Shown one piece after another: positions 23,101 through 35,100 of a stretch of DNA of 64,000 nucleotides. Source of the DNA: Scilla litardierei (taxonomy: Eukaryota > Streptophyta > Magnoliopsida > Asparagales > Asparagaceae). Under the pieces are notes generated by a model. That model saw only the letters and a program-made list of their open reading frames with translations. It was not told the DNA's origin and searched no databases. Position numbers and translations under genes: made by a program. Positions within the stretch are counted from its first letter, which is position 1. The number at the start of each line of letters is the position of its first letter. The stretch spans positions 177,712,051 through 177,776,050 of the forward strand of contig CM061138.1 of assembly GCA_030789695.1 (NCBI GenBank), written 5' to 3'.

Positions 23101-26100
23101 ACATGTGGCCAACAGGGAGCGTCTGGAGGGACCCCCGCTAGTGAGGGAAGGGCTGGCGAGGCGAGACCGGTGGGACCTTACAAGCGGATGACAGAGGCTG
23201 AGGTGCGGGATATGAGGATAAAAGGACCGTGTTTTAAATGCGACGAGAAGTTCACTCCGGGCCACAAATGTCGCAACCATGCTCTTCAGGTGTGCGAAGT
23301 ATTTGAAGGGGAGAGAAGAAGAGGAGGTTGTGGAGCCGGAGGTCGAGGGAGAGGTAGATGTTGAGCCACTACTTTTTGAGGCAGCTGAGGTTTCGCTCAG
23401 TTCTATAGCATGGTTCACACATGTCCACACCATGAAGTTGGCTGGCAGAGTTCGAGACTTGGATGTGGTGATTCTGATCGATAGTGGGGCTACACACAAC
23501 TTTGTGTCCCCTAAGGTGATTGAGAAGCATGGGCTACACCTCACGAATACAGAGGTATTTGGAGTCATGTTGGGGAATGGCAAGGTGGAGCAGAGTAGAG
23601 GCATCTGCAGAGACCTGACTGTGTCCATTCAGGGGGTGTTGGTTACTGGAGACTTCCTGCCCTTAGCATTGGGCAATGTTGATTTGATTTTGGGGATGTA
23701 ATGGCTTCAGACATTGGGAGAGACTAAGTTCAATTGGAAGCTGCTGAGGATGGAGTTCCAAGTAGAGGGGAGGAAGGTGGTGTTGCTTGGGGACTCGAGC
23801 CTATGTTGTGCATTAGTATCATATAAGACCATGGTCATGACCTTCCAGATGGAAGGGGGAGGATTCTTGGTGGAGCTTCAGGGACTGGCGACGGAGGATG
23901 CAGCTGGTACGACAGAGGTGCCTAGGGACGTGGATGAGGTGTTGAGCACTTACGTGGAAGTGTTGCAGTCTCCTAGCAGTCTTCCACCACCGCGAGATCA
24001 CGAACACTCCATCGTTCTGAAGGAGGGAGTGTCTCCTATTAGTGTGCATCCTTACCAGTACCCCCAGGTGCAGAAGGATGAGATTGAGAGGCTAGTGGAG
24101 GAGATGCTGCAGGCGGGCATCATACAGCCTAGTGACATCCCATTTTCGAGCCCGGTGTTGCTGGTAAAGAAGAAGGATGGGAGCTGGCGCTTCTGTGTCG
24201 ATTACCGGGATCTGAATAAGGAAACTGTGACAGACAAGTTTCCTATTCCGGTGATAGACGAGCTGTTGGACGAGCTGCATGGGGCTGGGGTGTTATCCAA
24301 ACTTGATCTGAAGTGTGGTTACCGCCAGATACACATGAATGCAGAGGATGTGCAGAAGATAGCTTTCAGGACTCACGAAGGCCATTATGAGTTCCTGGTC
24401 ATGCCATTTGGCATGACAAATGCCCCCGCCACCTTTCAGTCCCTGATGAATATGTTGTTTCGGCCCTACATGCGGAGGTTCGTGCTTGTCTTCTTTGATG
24501 ATATTCTGGTTTATAGTAGATCTCTGCAGGAACATGTAGAGCACTTGAAGGTGGTGATGAAGGAGCTTCGAAATCATCAGTTGCATGCAAACATGAAGAA
24601 GTGCCTTTTCGGTCAGGCGCAGGTGGAGTACTTGGGACATATAGTGTCCGCAGATTGGGGGAAGATTGCCGCTATGCTGGATTGGCCTCGTCCTATCACT
24701 TTGCGAGCCTTGCGAGGATTCGTTGGAGTGACATGGTACTATTGGAGGTTCGTTAGCAGGTGTGAATTATTGTATGTCCGCTAATGGAGCAACTGAAGAA
24801 GAATAGTTTCAGTTGGGGGGAGGAGACTACCAATGCATTTGAGGCCCTTAAGCGGGCTTTAACGACGGTTCCAGTTCTAGCACTGCCTGATTTCAGCAAG
24901 CCGTTTGTCATCAAGCATGATGTAGGAGCAGAGACCCATTACTTACTTCAGCCATGTGTTGTCCGCCAGAGCACGGCTGAAGTCTGTTTATGAGAGGGAA
25001 TCAATGGCGATTGTCCTTGCGGTGCAGAAGTGGCGACCCTACTTACTTGGCCGGGCATTCATAGCGAGGACAGATCAACGGAGCCTGAAATACCTACTAG
25101 AGCAGCGCATGGTGGCGGAGGAGTATCAACGATGGTTTTCTAAGTTGAGCGGGTATTGTTGGGGGATGTATGCCCTCAGTTCATTTGTATTTGATGCAAA
25201 TGGATATTAATATAAGATGTGTGAATTTTGCATATTATGCAAAGGAAATTAAATGTGTCGTAAAATATTTACGTACATATTTAATATAATAAACGCAAGG
25301 AAAAGATTACCTGGATGACGAGATCGTTCCGGTCTAAACGTAGGTTCAAACCGCGTCAAAAACGGACACCAAATGCACAAAATAGAGCCAAAACAGTGAA
25401 AAAGCCATATTTAGCATTGCGGGTCGGGCGCCCGCCTGGAGGCCACAATAGGGGGGTTTAAACCCAGTTTTGTGCGACAGCTGCAGTTTTTGCGAAAAAC
25501 TAGTTTTGGGCTATGTTTGGATACTCGTTTGAGGGGTCAAACGAACTCGGAATGACGTGCCGTTTCTTCCTACGCATTCACCGTTTAACCCTCTTCGATT
25601 TGATAGGTTGTATCACTTGCGAAGCTCAACGGTGAGGGATGAAAAATTCGATAAAGTTTGGCCTTTGTGAAAGGTAAACTTTAATTAATTTTTTCTTTAA
25701 AGCTTTTAGTCCCACATCGGATATGGAGTAAAGGGGAGGGGTCAGCCGTCTATATAAATATGGGTCTACACCCCTAATTGAAACTCGTTCCAAGCTCCAG
25801 ATCTGAGTAGCTCCATTAAACGTGAGTAAGCCCGGACCTGAGCTTAAATTAAATATTCTTTTTCCCCTGAATTTCTTTCTTGCTCCTGTTCGGGCTCTAA
25901 CAAAGATACGAAGGAGCTCAGATTGGATCCGAAGTCTTGACGAAGGATCCAATCAAGGTGAAATCTTCTTCGGTGCGTGGTTGGCTCAGCGATAAGGGTG
26001 TTGCTCGCCTCGGGACGCGGTGCAGTTCGGAAAACGGTTTGGCTTGGGACAAGGTGCGGCTCGGGACGCGGTTTGGCTTGGGAGAAGCGGCGCGGGGCCA

Positions 26101-29100
26101 AAGAAATGTTGCTGAAAACGACGCTTCGTTTTCTGCGGAAATGAAGGAAAGGTATGTAGTTTAAATTAAACATGCGTTTGTAAATTGCAAATGTTAGATA
26201 GATCTATCCTTAGGGGTTGGTCGGACCTAACCCTGGGATAGTAGAGATCTTGGCTAGGGTTAATCTTAGGGCTTTGATTTAAAATTGTTTTAAGTTTGTT
26301 TTTCCGCTGATGTTTTGATAACTTCGTCCAACCGACTTAGGCCGGACGTCGTATTTATGGCCCTAAGGACCGAGAAAACCTTATATGTATAAATTTGGGA
26401 TCAACTACAAACTGGCTTAGATAACAAGGCGACAGATGCGCTATCTTGCAGGGATGAGGGGTACAGATTTTGGCTATGTCGGGGCTAGTGGTGCTCTGTG
26501 GGGATTCCCGCTTACGGGAGATTGAGGCAGACGGGGAACTACAGTGGATTCGGGAAGCACTGGCACATGGCTCGAGTGACTACCCCGGTTACTCGGTAAA
26601 GGATGTGAAGCTGCTGTATAAAGGGCGTTTGGTGATTCCAGGGGGTCGTCGCACATTCCACTCCTTTTTCGGGAGTTCCACAGCAGCGCAGTAGGAGGAC
26701 ATTCTGGGGTATCCGACGTACCAGCGGATGGCACGAGAGCTTTATTGGCCAGGTATGCGGAAGGATGTGGCTCAGCTAGTGGCAGGTTGTGACGTTTGCC
26801 AACGTCATAAGTACCAGGCGACAGCTTCCGCGGACTTTTACAGCCTTTGGCATTACCAGAGGGTGTGGGAGGCTATCTCGATGGACTTTATTGATAGGCT
26901 ATCGAAGTCTGATGGGTTCACATTAATTTCCGTTGTGGTGGATCGCCTCAGCAAGTACCACTCATTTCGTGCCTCTACGACATCCTTACACGACGATGAC
27001 GGTTGCAACATCATTTCTGAAGGAGGTTGTTAGGCTACACGGGTATCCAGCCTCCATTGTCTCCGACAGGGACATGGTCTTCTTGAGCACTTTTTGGAAG
27101 GAGCTGTTCAGAATGCAAGGAAACGCTCTCAGGCGGAGCACAGCCTACCACACCCAGACCGATGGGCAGACGGAGGTGGTAAATAGTGTTGGATCCTGTG
27201 GATGGCAAACAACACTAGAAGGGGGGTTGAATAGTGTTGTATAAAAAAGTTTTCACAAATGAATAACACAAAAATAACTTCCCTTCCGATGTTGCCTAAG
27301 GAACCAAGTAGAGTGATCTACGCTTGATCCTTAATCAACACGATTGATCTCCAAATAAAGATAAGATAGTATATAAGCAATAAAGATCAAAAGAGTAATG
27401 ATAACAGAATGGATCTCACAGCGGAATGAAATATAAACTTGCAATACACAGTTGCAAGGGGAGTTGTGCTTGTACGATTTGAATTCGACCCGGATGACCC
27501 GAATTCGACCCGGTTTAATTTATATATATATAAATTTATATAATAACTTCAATACACAGTTGCAAGGGGAGTTGTGCTTGTACGATTTGAATTGTTGTCC
27601 TCTTCTTTAAGAGGTCTTGGATTCAATTCTCTTTATATACAACTTTTTAGTTAATTTTATTACCTTCATTAATAAAATGGTAACGTTAATTATACTTCAT
27701 TGCTGTCATCAGTGCGGTTTAAGCGACGAGATGCTGGAAATTATGCAACACTTAATAAATTGCAGGTGGCTCTTAATAAATAGCTGGATATCGAAAAAAG
27801 AGCAGTTGTGTATAAGTCAAATCTTAATCCGACGGTTAACCCGAATCCGACCCGAAAATTTTCCTGGTCACCCAAACCCGACCCGGATTCAATCCGGGTC
27901 GGGTTAGGGTTTACCCGTATACGGGTCGGGACAAATCTGACCCGACCCGAACCCAAACCCACCCGACCCGTTTGCCACCCCTATAACATATCATGAAGGG
28001 TAAGGCGGATAAGCACCGCAAGGACGTGGAGTTTGATGTGGGAGACAAGGTTTATTTGAAGCCGCGTCCTTACAGGCAGAGTTCAGTAGTGCAGAGGTGT
28101 AACGCCAGGCGAGGGTGGGAAAGGTAGCTTACAGGCGGCGGTTGCGGCTGCCTCCTACTTCTACTATACATCCAGTGTTCCATGTGTCACAGTTGCGGAA
28201 GGCGATTGGGGACCATTCATCGTCAGCTACCTTGCCCCTTGCGTTGACAGAGGACATGGAGGTACTGCTTAAGCCAGAGGTGGTCAGGGGGTGCGCCAGA
28301 TTCGACTGGGATCTTCTGAGGTGCTGATTCAGTGGAGTGGGCTACCAGATCATGAGGCGACGTGGGAGCCTTTCGAAACAATTTTCAGGCAGTTTACAGA
28401 CTTCCACCTTGAGGACAAGGTGGCACTTTTGGGGGGAGTAATGATGTGATCATTACTTATGTGAGGAGGAGGCGCAAGCATGAGGTTCACGAGCCACGAA
28501 AGCTCAAGGAGTAAAATTGCTATGCACACTACAAGTCAACGAGTATTTACTTTATGCACCACGGGGCGGGAATAAAAGAGGCCAGCCGGCCCTAGTTTTG
28601 TTTATCAAATATTTTGAGTGATTGTTCTTCCAATTTTCTAGAGAGAGATCTAGAGGAGCTTTATGCTTTTTCATTGCAAAAGTTAGGAGAGGGGATCTAC
28701 TCTACAAAAAGAGATCCATTTATCTTATCTTGTTATCTTTGATTGTTATTCCAATAAAAATTCCCACTTTAACCCAATTTTGTGCCCTAGTTCATATCAC
28801 GAACGGTGCTGTACTTGGAAATATGGGGGAGGGACAATGGGGGAGGGACAACTGTAGTGATTTCAAATAATTTTCATCATCGATCGTTTTTCTAGACGTA
28901 ACCATGTGTTCATGATTTTATATGATCATTCAGGTAGTCGCCTATGATCCCACATGTCGTAAACTATGATCTTTCAGGCAGTAGCCTGGTCCATGATCCA
29001 ACAGGTAGTGAATCCCACAATTCCAACGGCCTTTAGAGGCCAAACCCTCATTTTTAATCATCCGTTAATTCTAACCCAACTCCGACATGTAGGGCAAGCC

Positions 29101-32100
29101 TCGTGGTTCTCATAACATCCCACAACATCCACCAAAGCAATATTTACCCCCACCATCTAAGGAAACCATCAATAGAAAATCCCAAAACAATCACAGCCGG
29201 GGAAAACCATCGGTGCTCAGTCACGGTCTAGGGCATGGTTCCCAAATTCAGTCACGGCTAGGTCAAGGAAGGTACGACAAGGCCTAGGGGGCCACAAGTC
29301 ACGACAGGGAACTAGGGAAGCCGAGCAGTCCTGATAGTGGGGGAATACCCCAAAACACATCACAGATATGGGTGAGGAAGCCTTAGAAGGCCACAATTGA
29401 AACTAAAAACCCAAGGGATAGTCACGACACATCTAGGGGCAATGGCAAGGGTTGCCGCCAAGCCCGAACATCACTCGAGTCTTGCTCAGATCTTCATCGC
29501 AAATATTTACAACAAAATCACAAATTTAAAACCAAAATTAAGGAATTAAAGTGATTTTACCACAAATCGTCGACTCTCGGAATATTCCGAAGAGAAAACC
29601 TAACTTCAATTTGAGATTCGAACTCAGATTCAAGAAGAAAAACCGAAAATTCCTTTGAAAATTATTTTTTCGCTTGAAAAACCAAAACCCTAAGCTTAAT
29701 GAGCTCAAATAGTGGAAATATAAGACCTGTGGTAGTTGGAGAGGGACATGTGAGGCAGTGGATCTGCCACGAAGGCGGTCGGCCTCGGTTAGAGGCGAAG
29801 CCGTGTCAAATCTGCACGATTTAGGGCGTCAATGGGTTCGTGAGTACATAACACATGCCTCGTGAGGTGGATGGAGGAGAGGGCCTCGATTTGATGCTGT
29901 GTCGTCGCTTCTCGCCGAAGGAAAGTCGAGAGGGAGAGAGAGAGGTTGGTGAGTTTCGTCGCCGCTTCGTTTGATCGCGAGAGAGGAAGAACGGTTGGCG
30001 AGAGGGGACGTGAGGGACACGTGCTACGCACGTGTCGATGCTTAAGTGGAAGCGGGGGCTGGGCTAGACTGGGCTGTGTTGGGCCGCGGGTAAAATAAAA
30101 AAAGAAACGAAAAAGGAAAAAGAAAAAGAAAAAGAGAGACTGGGAGAGGTGGGCCGACCCCTTCCAAAAAAACCGTGCTTTACATTTTCCTTTCTTTCTT
30201 CATGTTTGCAAACCCAAACCCACATAGTTATGCTAGTTCGGGTTTGGCACAATTCCATTGGCCACCTACTGTTGGCTGGCTGTTGTCGTCGAGGCAGTCG
30301 GTTGCCAACCTCGATAGTTGCCACCCCTTCGCCAAAACAATTTTTTATCCATTTTCTTGCAACATCCTGTTACCATTGTATGCATCTTGATTTTGTCTTC
30401 TAGATTCAAGCTCATTCAACTATTATATTGTTCAAATAAAAACTTTTAGGAAAGACGCCATCCGTTAGTGTGAGGATGATGAGTTCCTTGATCCTCCCTA
30501 TAAATCGGTCTTTCCCTTTCCCTCCATATCTTCACACCTGTTTATCTTCTCAACCCCCTCTTGTGATGGAAGAATGCTACATCCATGGTTTCGAAGCCAG
30601 TCCAATGAGCCAATCATCACCACACGCTGCATATCTCCTTGTGCATATGCATGCTCTTTTAGTTCCATTTTGTGGCATTGGGTTAGATTGTTGAATTTGC
30701 AAGGACACAGTCGCATGATCTTCCAAGCTTACACTATGGATGCAATTAACCAACTGAAATGATTTAGAGGGAGGAAATGACTTGAGAGAACTTGCTAGTT
30801 TCCCTTCATTATACTTGATATAAATAGATAAATACGCATATGATACAGTGAACATGGTCGCATGCAGTGCATGCTTTGCATGTATGATCACACTACTTGC
30901 ATATTCTAAACCATTGCATGAAGGATCACACTAATTACTTTCCTATTCTAACACTCCACACACAAGCTAGAGCATGTCATATATGCACATCTTATGGATA
31001 CACAAACCACTAAGCAGTTTGGTAAACAAATTTGTCATTTGATTCACTGAATGCATCTGTTTAGCTTTCAAAAACTTTTCCTCAATTATCTTCACTCGAA
31101 CTAGGTAGCAACGTTTATCTCAATGTGTTTCATTCGCTCATGAAACACAAGGTTCTCTAAAATATAAATTGCCACTTTGTTGTCATAATAATGTTGAATT
31201 GTCAATGGGGTAGTGAACAGAATCACAGTCATCAAGTTCTTGACCCAAATCAGCTCACTCGTGACATCAGCAGTCTCTGTACTTTGATTCTGCAGTAGAT
31301 CGGGATACAACATCTTATTACTTATTCGTCCAAGACATCAAGTTGCAACTAATAAACACACAATAACATGCGATATATCTTTTATCGATACGAGATCCTA
31401 CCCAATCTGCACCCAAAAGGTAGCAACTTGACTATACCCATAGTCAGTATATGAGTTCCTTTTCTAGTATGCCCTTCAAGTAACTACGAATCTAGAGTAT
31501 TGCATCCCAATGGTTCATTTGTACAGCTAACATGAACTGAGTGACCACACTAGAGGTGTAAAATTATGTCATTTTACAGATAGTTCAGCTTATCTCATGT
31601 ATATCCATGTTTCATCTAGTTACTTCCATTGATCTAGTAGCAGCTTGGAATTCAGATCCATTAAGGATGTGATTGATTGACGCATTAATAGACATGTTTT
31701 TGAAAATATATTTAAGATATATTTTCTCTTAGACTACACAATTCCCTTGGATGTTGCCACCTCTATGCCTAACAACATAATGATTCAAGGTCTTTTATGT
31801 GGAAGCATTGTTGTATATATACCTTCAATGCACTGATCCCTTTGCATTATTTTCAATGATAAAAATATCATCCACATATATAATTAATAAGATCAGTTTA
31901 CCTTGATGAGTCTGATCAAAAACCGAGTGGTCCTTCTAATTATGTCGAACTTTAAATTCCTTGACAACAAAAGAAAATATTCTAAACCATACTCATGGAT
32001 ATTGCTTTAAACTATATAAGGAGTGCTTCACATGACAAACCTTCCTTGACTAAAGCAATGAACCCAGGTGGTTGCTTCATATAAACCTCTATATCAAGAA

Positions 32101-35100
32101 TACCATGTAGAATGATATTCTTGATGTCGAGCTAATGTAATGGCCAGTGATGTACAGCTGATAAAGAGATGAAGAGTTGAACAGAGGTTATCTTTATTAC
32201 CTGAAGAAAGTGTCCTAGTAACCTACACCATATACATACATACATACATACATACATAGGTAAATCTTCAATTGAGAACATTTCGCACCGTGAGAAAATG
32301 TTTTTAGTTTTTATTAAATTTTTTGTTTCAAAAATTCTTTTTACCACCTTCATTATATTTATATCCCCTCAAAAAATCATCGTTGAGAAATAATGTCATT
32401 TGGCCATCGATCAAGGTATTTCAACAAATTCGCACGTTTTGAGACCGTTAAATTTGTAACGGGTGGATGTGTGCTCTAATCCCCTAGGGTTCGCCCATTA
32501 TTTTGCCGGTGGTATATAAGTGTATGGATCAAACAACAAAGAAAATTTTTTGAAATTTTTTTTCAAAAAATAAAAAAAAAAAGATTTCGCACGGGCTTTC
32601 GCACCGTTTTTTTGCAACGGAAGATTGCCCTATATATACACACATACATACATAATATATGTATATGTATATATCTATATTACATTTGATAACCGTTTTT
32701 GAATCCTAGGGCTGATTAGGACAAGCTGACTAGGACAAATAGGTTGATAGAAAGACGGCTTGGATTTAATCTTGAGGAATGAATTTCTAGAGACGACTAG
32801 GACAAATAGGAGATGAGATTGTGGAAAGTTTTGAAGGGAAATGAGTTTCTAGGGAAATGAGTTTTTAGAGAAATAAAACTTTTTGGGGAATGAAAGTTTT
32901 TGAGGAATGACAGAGTGCACACAATAAATGCATTTGGTAAAAAACTTTAACTTGCACTTAATGCTGCAGATCGAATGCTGTCGCAGATCGAATGATCTCT
33001 CCCTCAACGCAGGGCTCACCATCTCTTCAACACATGGTGCAACAAGATGAGAATAATTTCCTGCGCCGAGGGCACCCGCTAAATTTTTTACATTAATTTG
33101 TTGTTCCGCGCAGAAAGCGCCCGCGTCGAAATTGTTGTTCTACGCCAAATTTGTTGTTCCACGCCTAAGGCGCACACGCCGAATTTGTTCTACGCCAAAT
33201 TTGTTGTTCCACGCCTAAGGCGCACACGCCGAATTTGTTCTACGCCAAATTTGTTGTTCCACGCCGAAGGCGCCGACTAAATTTTTTATGCTAATTTGTT
33301 GTTCCGCGCCAAAGGGGTCCGCGCCGAATTTGTTGTTTCGTGTCAAAGGATTTCGTGCAATTTTGGGGAAATAATTTTTTGGGGAACAAGGATTTCGTGG
33401 AAAAAAAATCTTAAATGAACTGTGCCAGCGTGCACGGGTTATCACTAGTGTTTATATAAATATATAAATATAAATATAAATATATATAAATATATATAAG
33501 AACATCACTTTGCTACTAACCTTGATTTTAGTCTAGCAAGTGTGTTATCAGGATTGAGCTTCATTGTATATACCTACTTGCAGCCAACTATTGACTTGTC
33601 AGGCAGTGGGGATATGAGATCCATGTCTCGTTAGTCTCCAGTACCTCCATTTCTTCTCTCAATATTGCTAGCCGCTCCGAATGGGTACGTGTTTATGATA
33701 CAATCTTGTAACCAAATAAGAATCAAGTAAGGAGAAAAGAGATCGGTACAAAAGTGAAGGTTGTACAAAGATACAATTTGTATAATGGATAAGAAGTGCA
33801 GCTGTAAGTATCGTTCTAAGGGCGCTGATAGGACAAGATCAGACTGATAGTGGCATGAAGTTGAAGGTACAAAACGAAGAAGAAACATAAGAATGGATTG
33901 AAAAAAGGAAGATAACAAACACATTTTATTTTTTGTTTGAAAAATGATTCCTTCTGAGAGGATTATGGCTTCTAATATGAAATAATTTAGAGAGAGGAAA
34001 GTGTTTGAGATGACTTGCATTCACTTTCCCTTATTCTAATGGGCTGAACTAATCAATATGTATATTATAGTGTAAATATTATTAAAAGTATTATAAATTT
34101 TAAATATTTTTGTGATGTTTTACAATTTTCCCATGGTCAAAATGACTCTAAATCTGCAAATCTGCAACCCAAAAATTGATAAAGATTTTTAGCCTGAAAA
34201 TCGACTATTCTGTGGTCTAAACATTTTGATAAAAATTATTTTTATTAGTTTTTCAATTTTTCAAAATTTATGGTAATTTCTAAAGAATTTTTAGAAACTA
34301 TTTTTAGAAACTATTTTTAGAAACTATTTCAAAAAAATTTAAAGCAAAATAAAAATACAAAATTTCCAGAGATCAAATTTTAAACACAACATACGTTTTA
34401 ATCTCTTAATAAATTTCTAACCACCTAATTAATAACTAAACCATTTAATTAATCATATAATTAATTTTTGATTAATTTATTTTCCTATAAATTAGACCTC
34501 AACATTTCACCCTTACACAGCTCTCTGTTCTCTTTTTCTTTCTCCCGCATAAGTCGCCAGCGACCTCCCTCTCGCTGATCACCACCTTCACCTTGCAACC
34601 CGCACCATCATCTCCTCTATATTCTCATCACCTTAATCCTCACCGTCATCATTCCCATACTGCCATCATCATTATCATCATTTATTTCTTTTCAATACTT
34701 CCTCGCTTGCAGCCCACTAACCAAACCTTGAGCCAACTCCATCGCCATCCTCAATCCATCTTTGGCGAAATCTGTTGCTTAGCCCATCATCTTTGGTCGA
34801 CCTTCGCATTCCTCATCATTATTAACACCATCTTCATCGTCTTCCATCATCATCTGTCAACAACATATCTCTCTCACTCTCACCACTATCTCTCTTTGGT
34901 GAGCTGCTACGGCTACCGCATCCATCGATCCACCGTAGCAAGTTGTCGACAACCATTGTCATACCGTCGCCACCTCTCGCACGCATGTTCCTTTTGCGTG
35001 AAACAGAGCAGTGCGGAAAGAAGAAAGAATAGTAGAAAAAAGAAAAAAAGAAACGGATAAGAAAAGAGAGAAAAAGAAGAAGAATAATATTAAAAAGTAA

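Larger units (their letters stand above)
13646..28799 (+). mobile_element. Ty3/gypsy chromovirus (short-LTR, Reina-like) nested in the Tekay LTR
   Basis: It is bounded by LTRs of 365 and 358 bp that start TGATG and end ATATCA, with target duplication cgaac at 13641-13645 and 28800-28804. After the 5' LTR comes a Met-type primer binding site, TGGTATCAGAGC. The gene order is gag, zinc knuckle, protease, RT, RNase H, integrase, chromodomain. Short LTRs plus a C-terminal chromodomain suggest the Reina group, but the clade is inferred. Gag is split by a Tat-like element (14157-21667) and pol by two further inserts. The LTRs differ at roughly 22 sites by eye (about 6%), older than the element nested within it. 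Confidence 0.9.
4565..30184 (-). mobile_element. Tekay/Del-like chromovirus LTR retrotransposon, decayed and nested into
   Basis: The element is oriented on the - strand and inserted in MAD1 intron 3, antisense to the gene. It is flanked by the 5-bp duplication ttttc (4560-4564 and 30185-30189). The left LTR (4565-7242) and right LTR (10977-13645 plus 28805-30184) are about 2.7 kb each and start TGTAACAGCAC in element orientation. The internal part is only about 3.7 kb, and no clear gag was seen. Pol remnants include protease, reverse transcriptase, integrase and a C-terminal chromodomain-type tail. Long LTRs plus the chromovirus tail fit the Tekay (Del) lineage. The right LTR was later hit by a hAT element and by a second chromovirus. 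The LTRs are clearly diverged, so this is the oldest layer of the left stack. Confidence 0.88.
30755..34035 (-). mobile_element. decayed copia retrotransposon (- strand), left part
   Basis: In + coordinates the order is 3' LTR (30755-30953), pol remnants (about 30960-32150 and 33520-33690) and the start of the other LTR at 33978, which is interrupted and resumes at 57858-58022. Pol is further broken by a MITE-like piece and a small Helitron between 32257 and 33448. No intact reading frame or target duplication was found, so it is old. Confidence 0.7.

Noticed and set aside
25709..25790. A U-snRNA gene downstream of the USE/TATA pair
   Set aside because: None of the conserved 5' sequences of U1, U2, U4 or U5 follows the TATA box.
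27961..27990. Complete hAT MITE in the composite insert
   Set aside because: Only one TAGGGGTGGCAA end is present. The matching opposite terminus and an 8-bp duplication were not found.
34593..35060. 155-codon ORF, His/Ser/Ile-rich
   Set aside because: It lies in the CT-rich leader of an LTR, is low complexity and has no domain.
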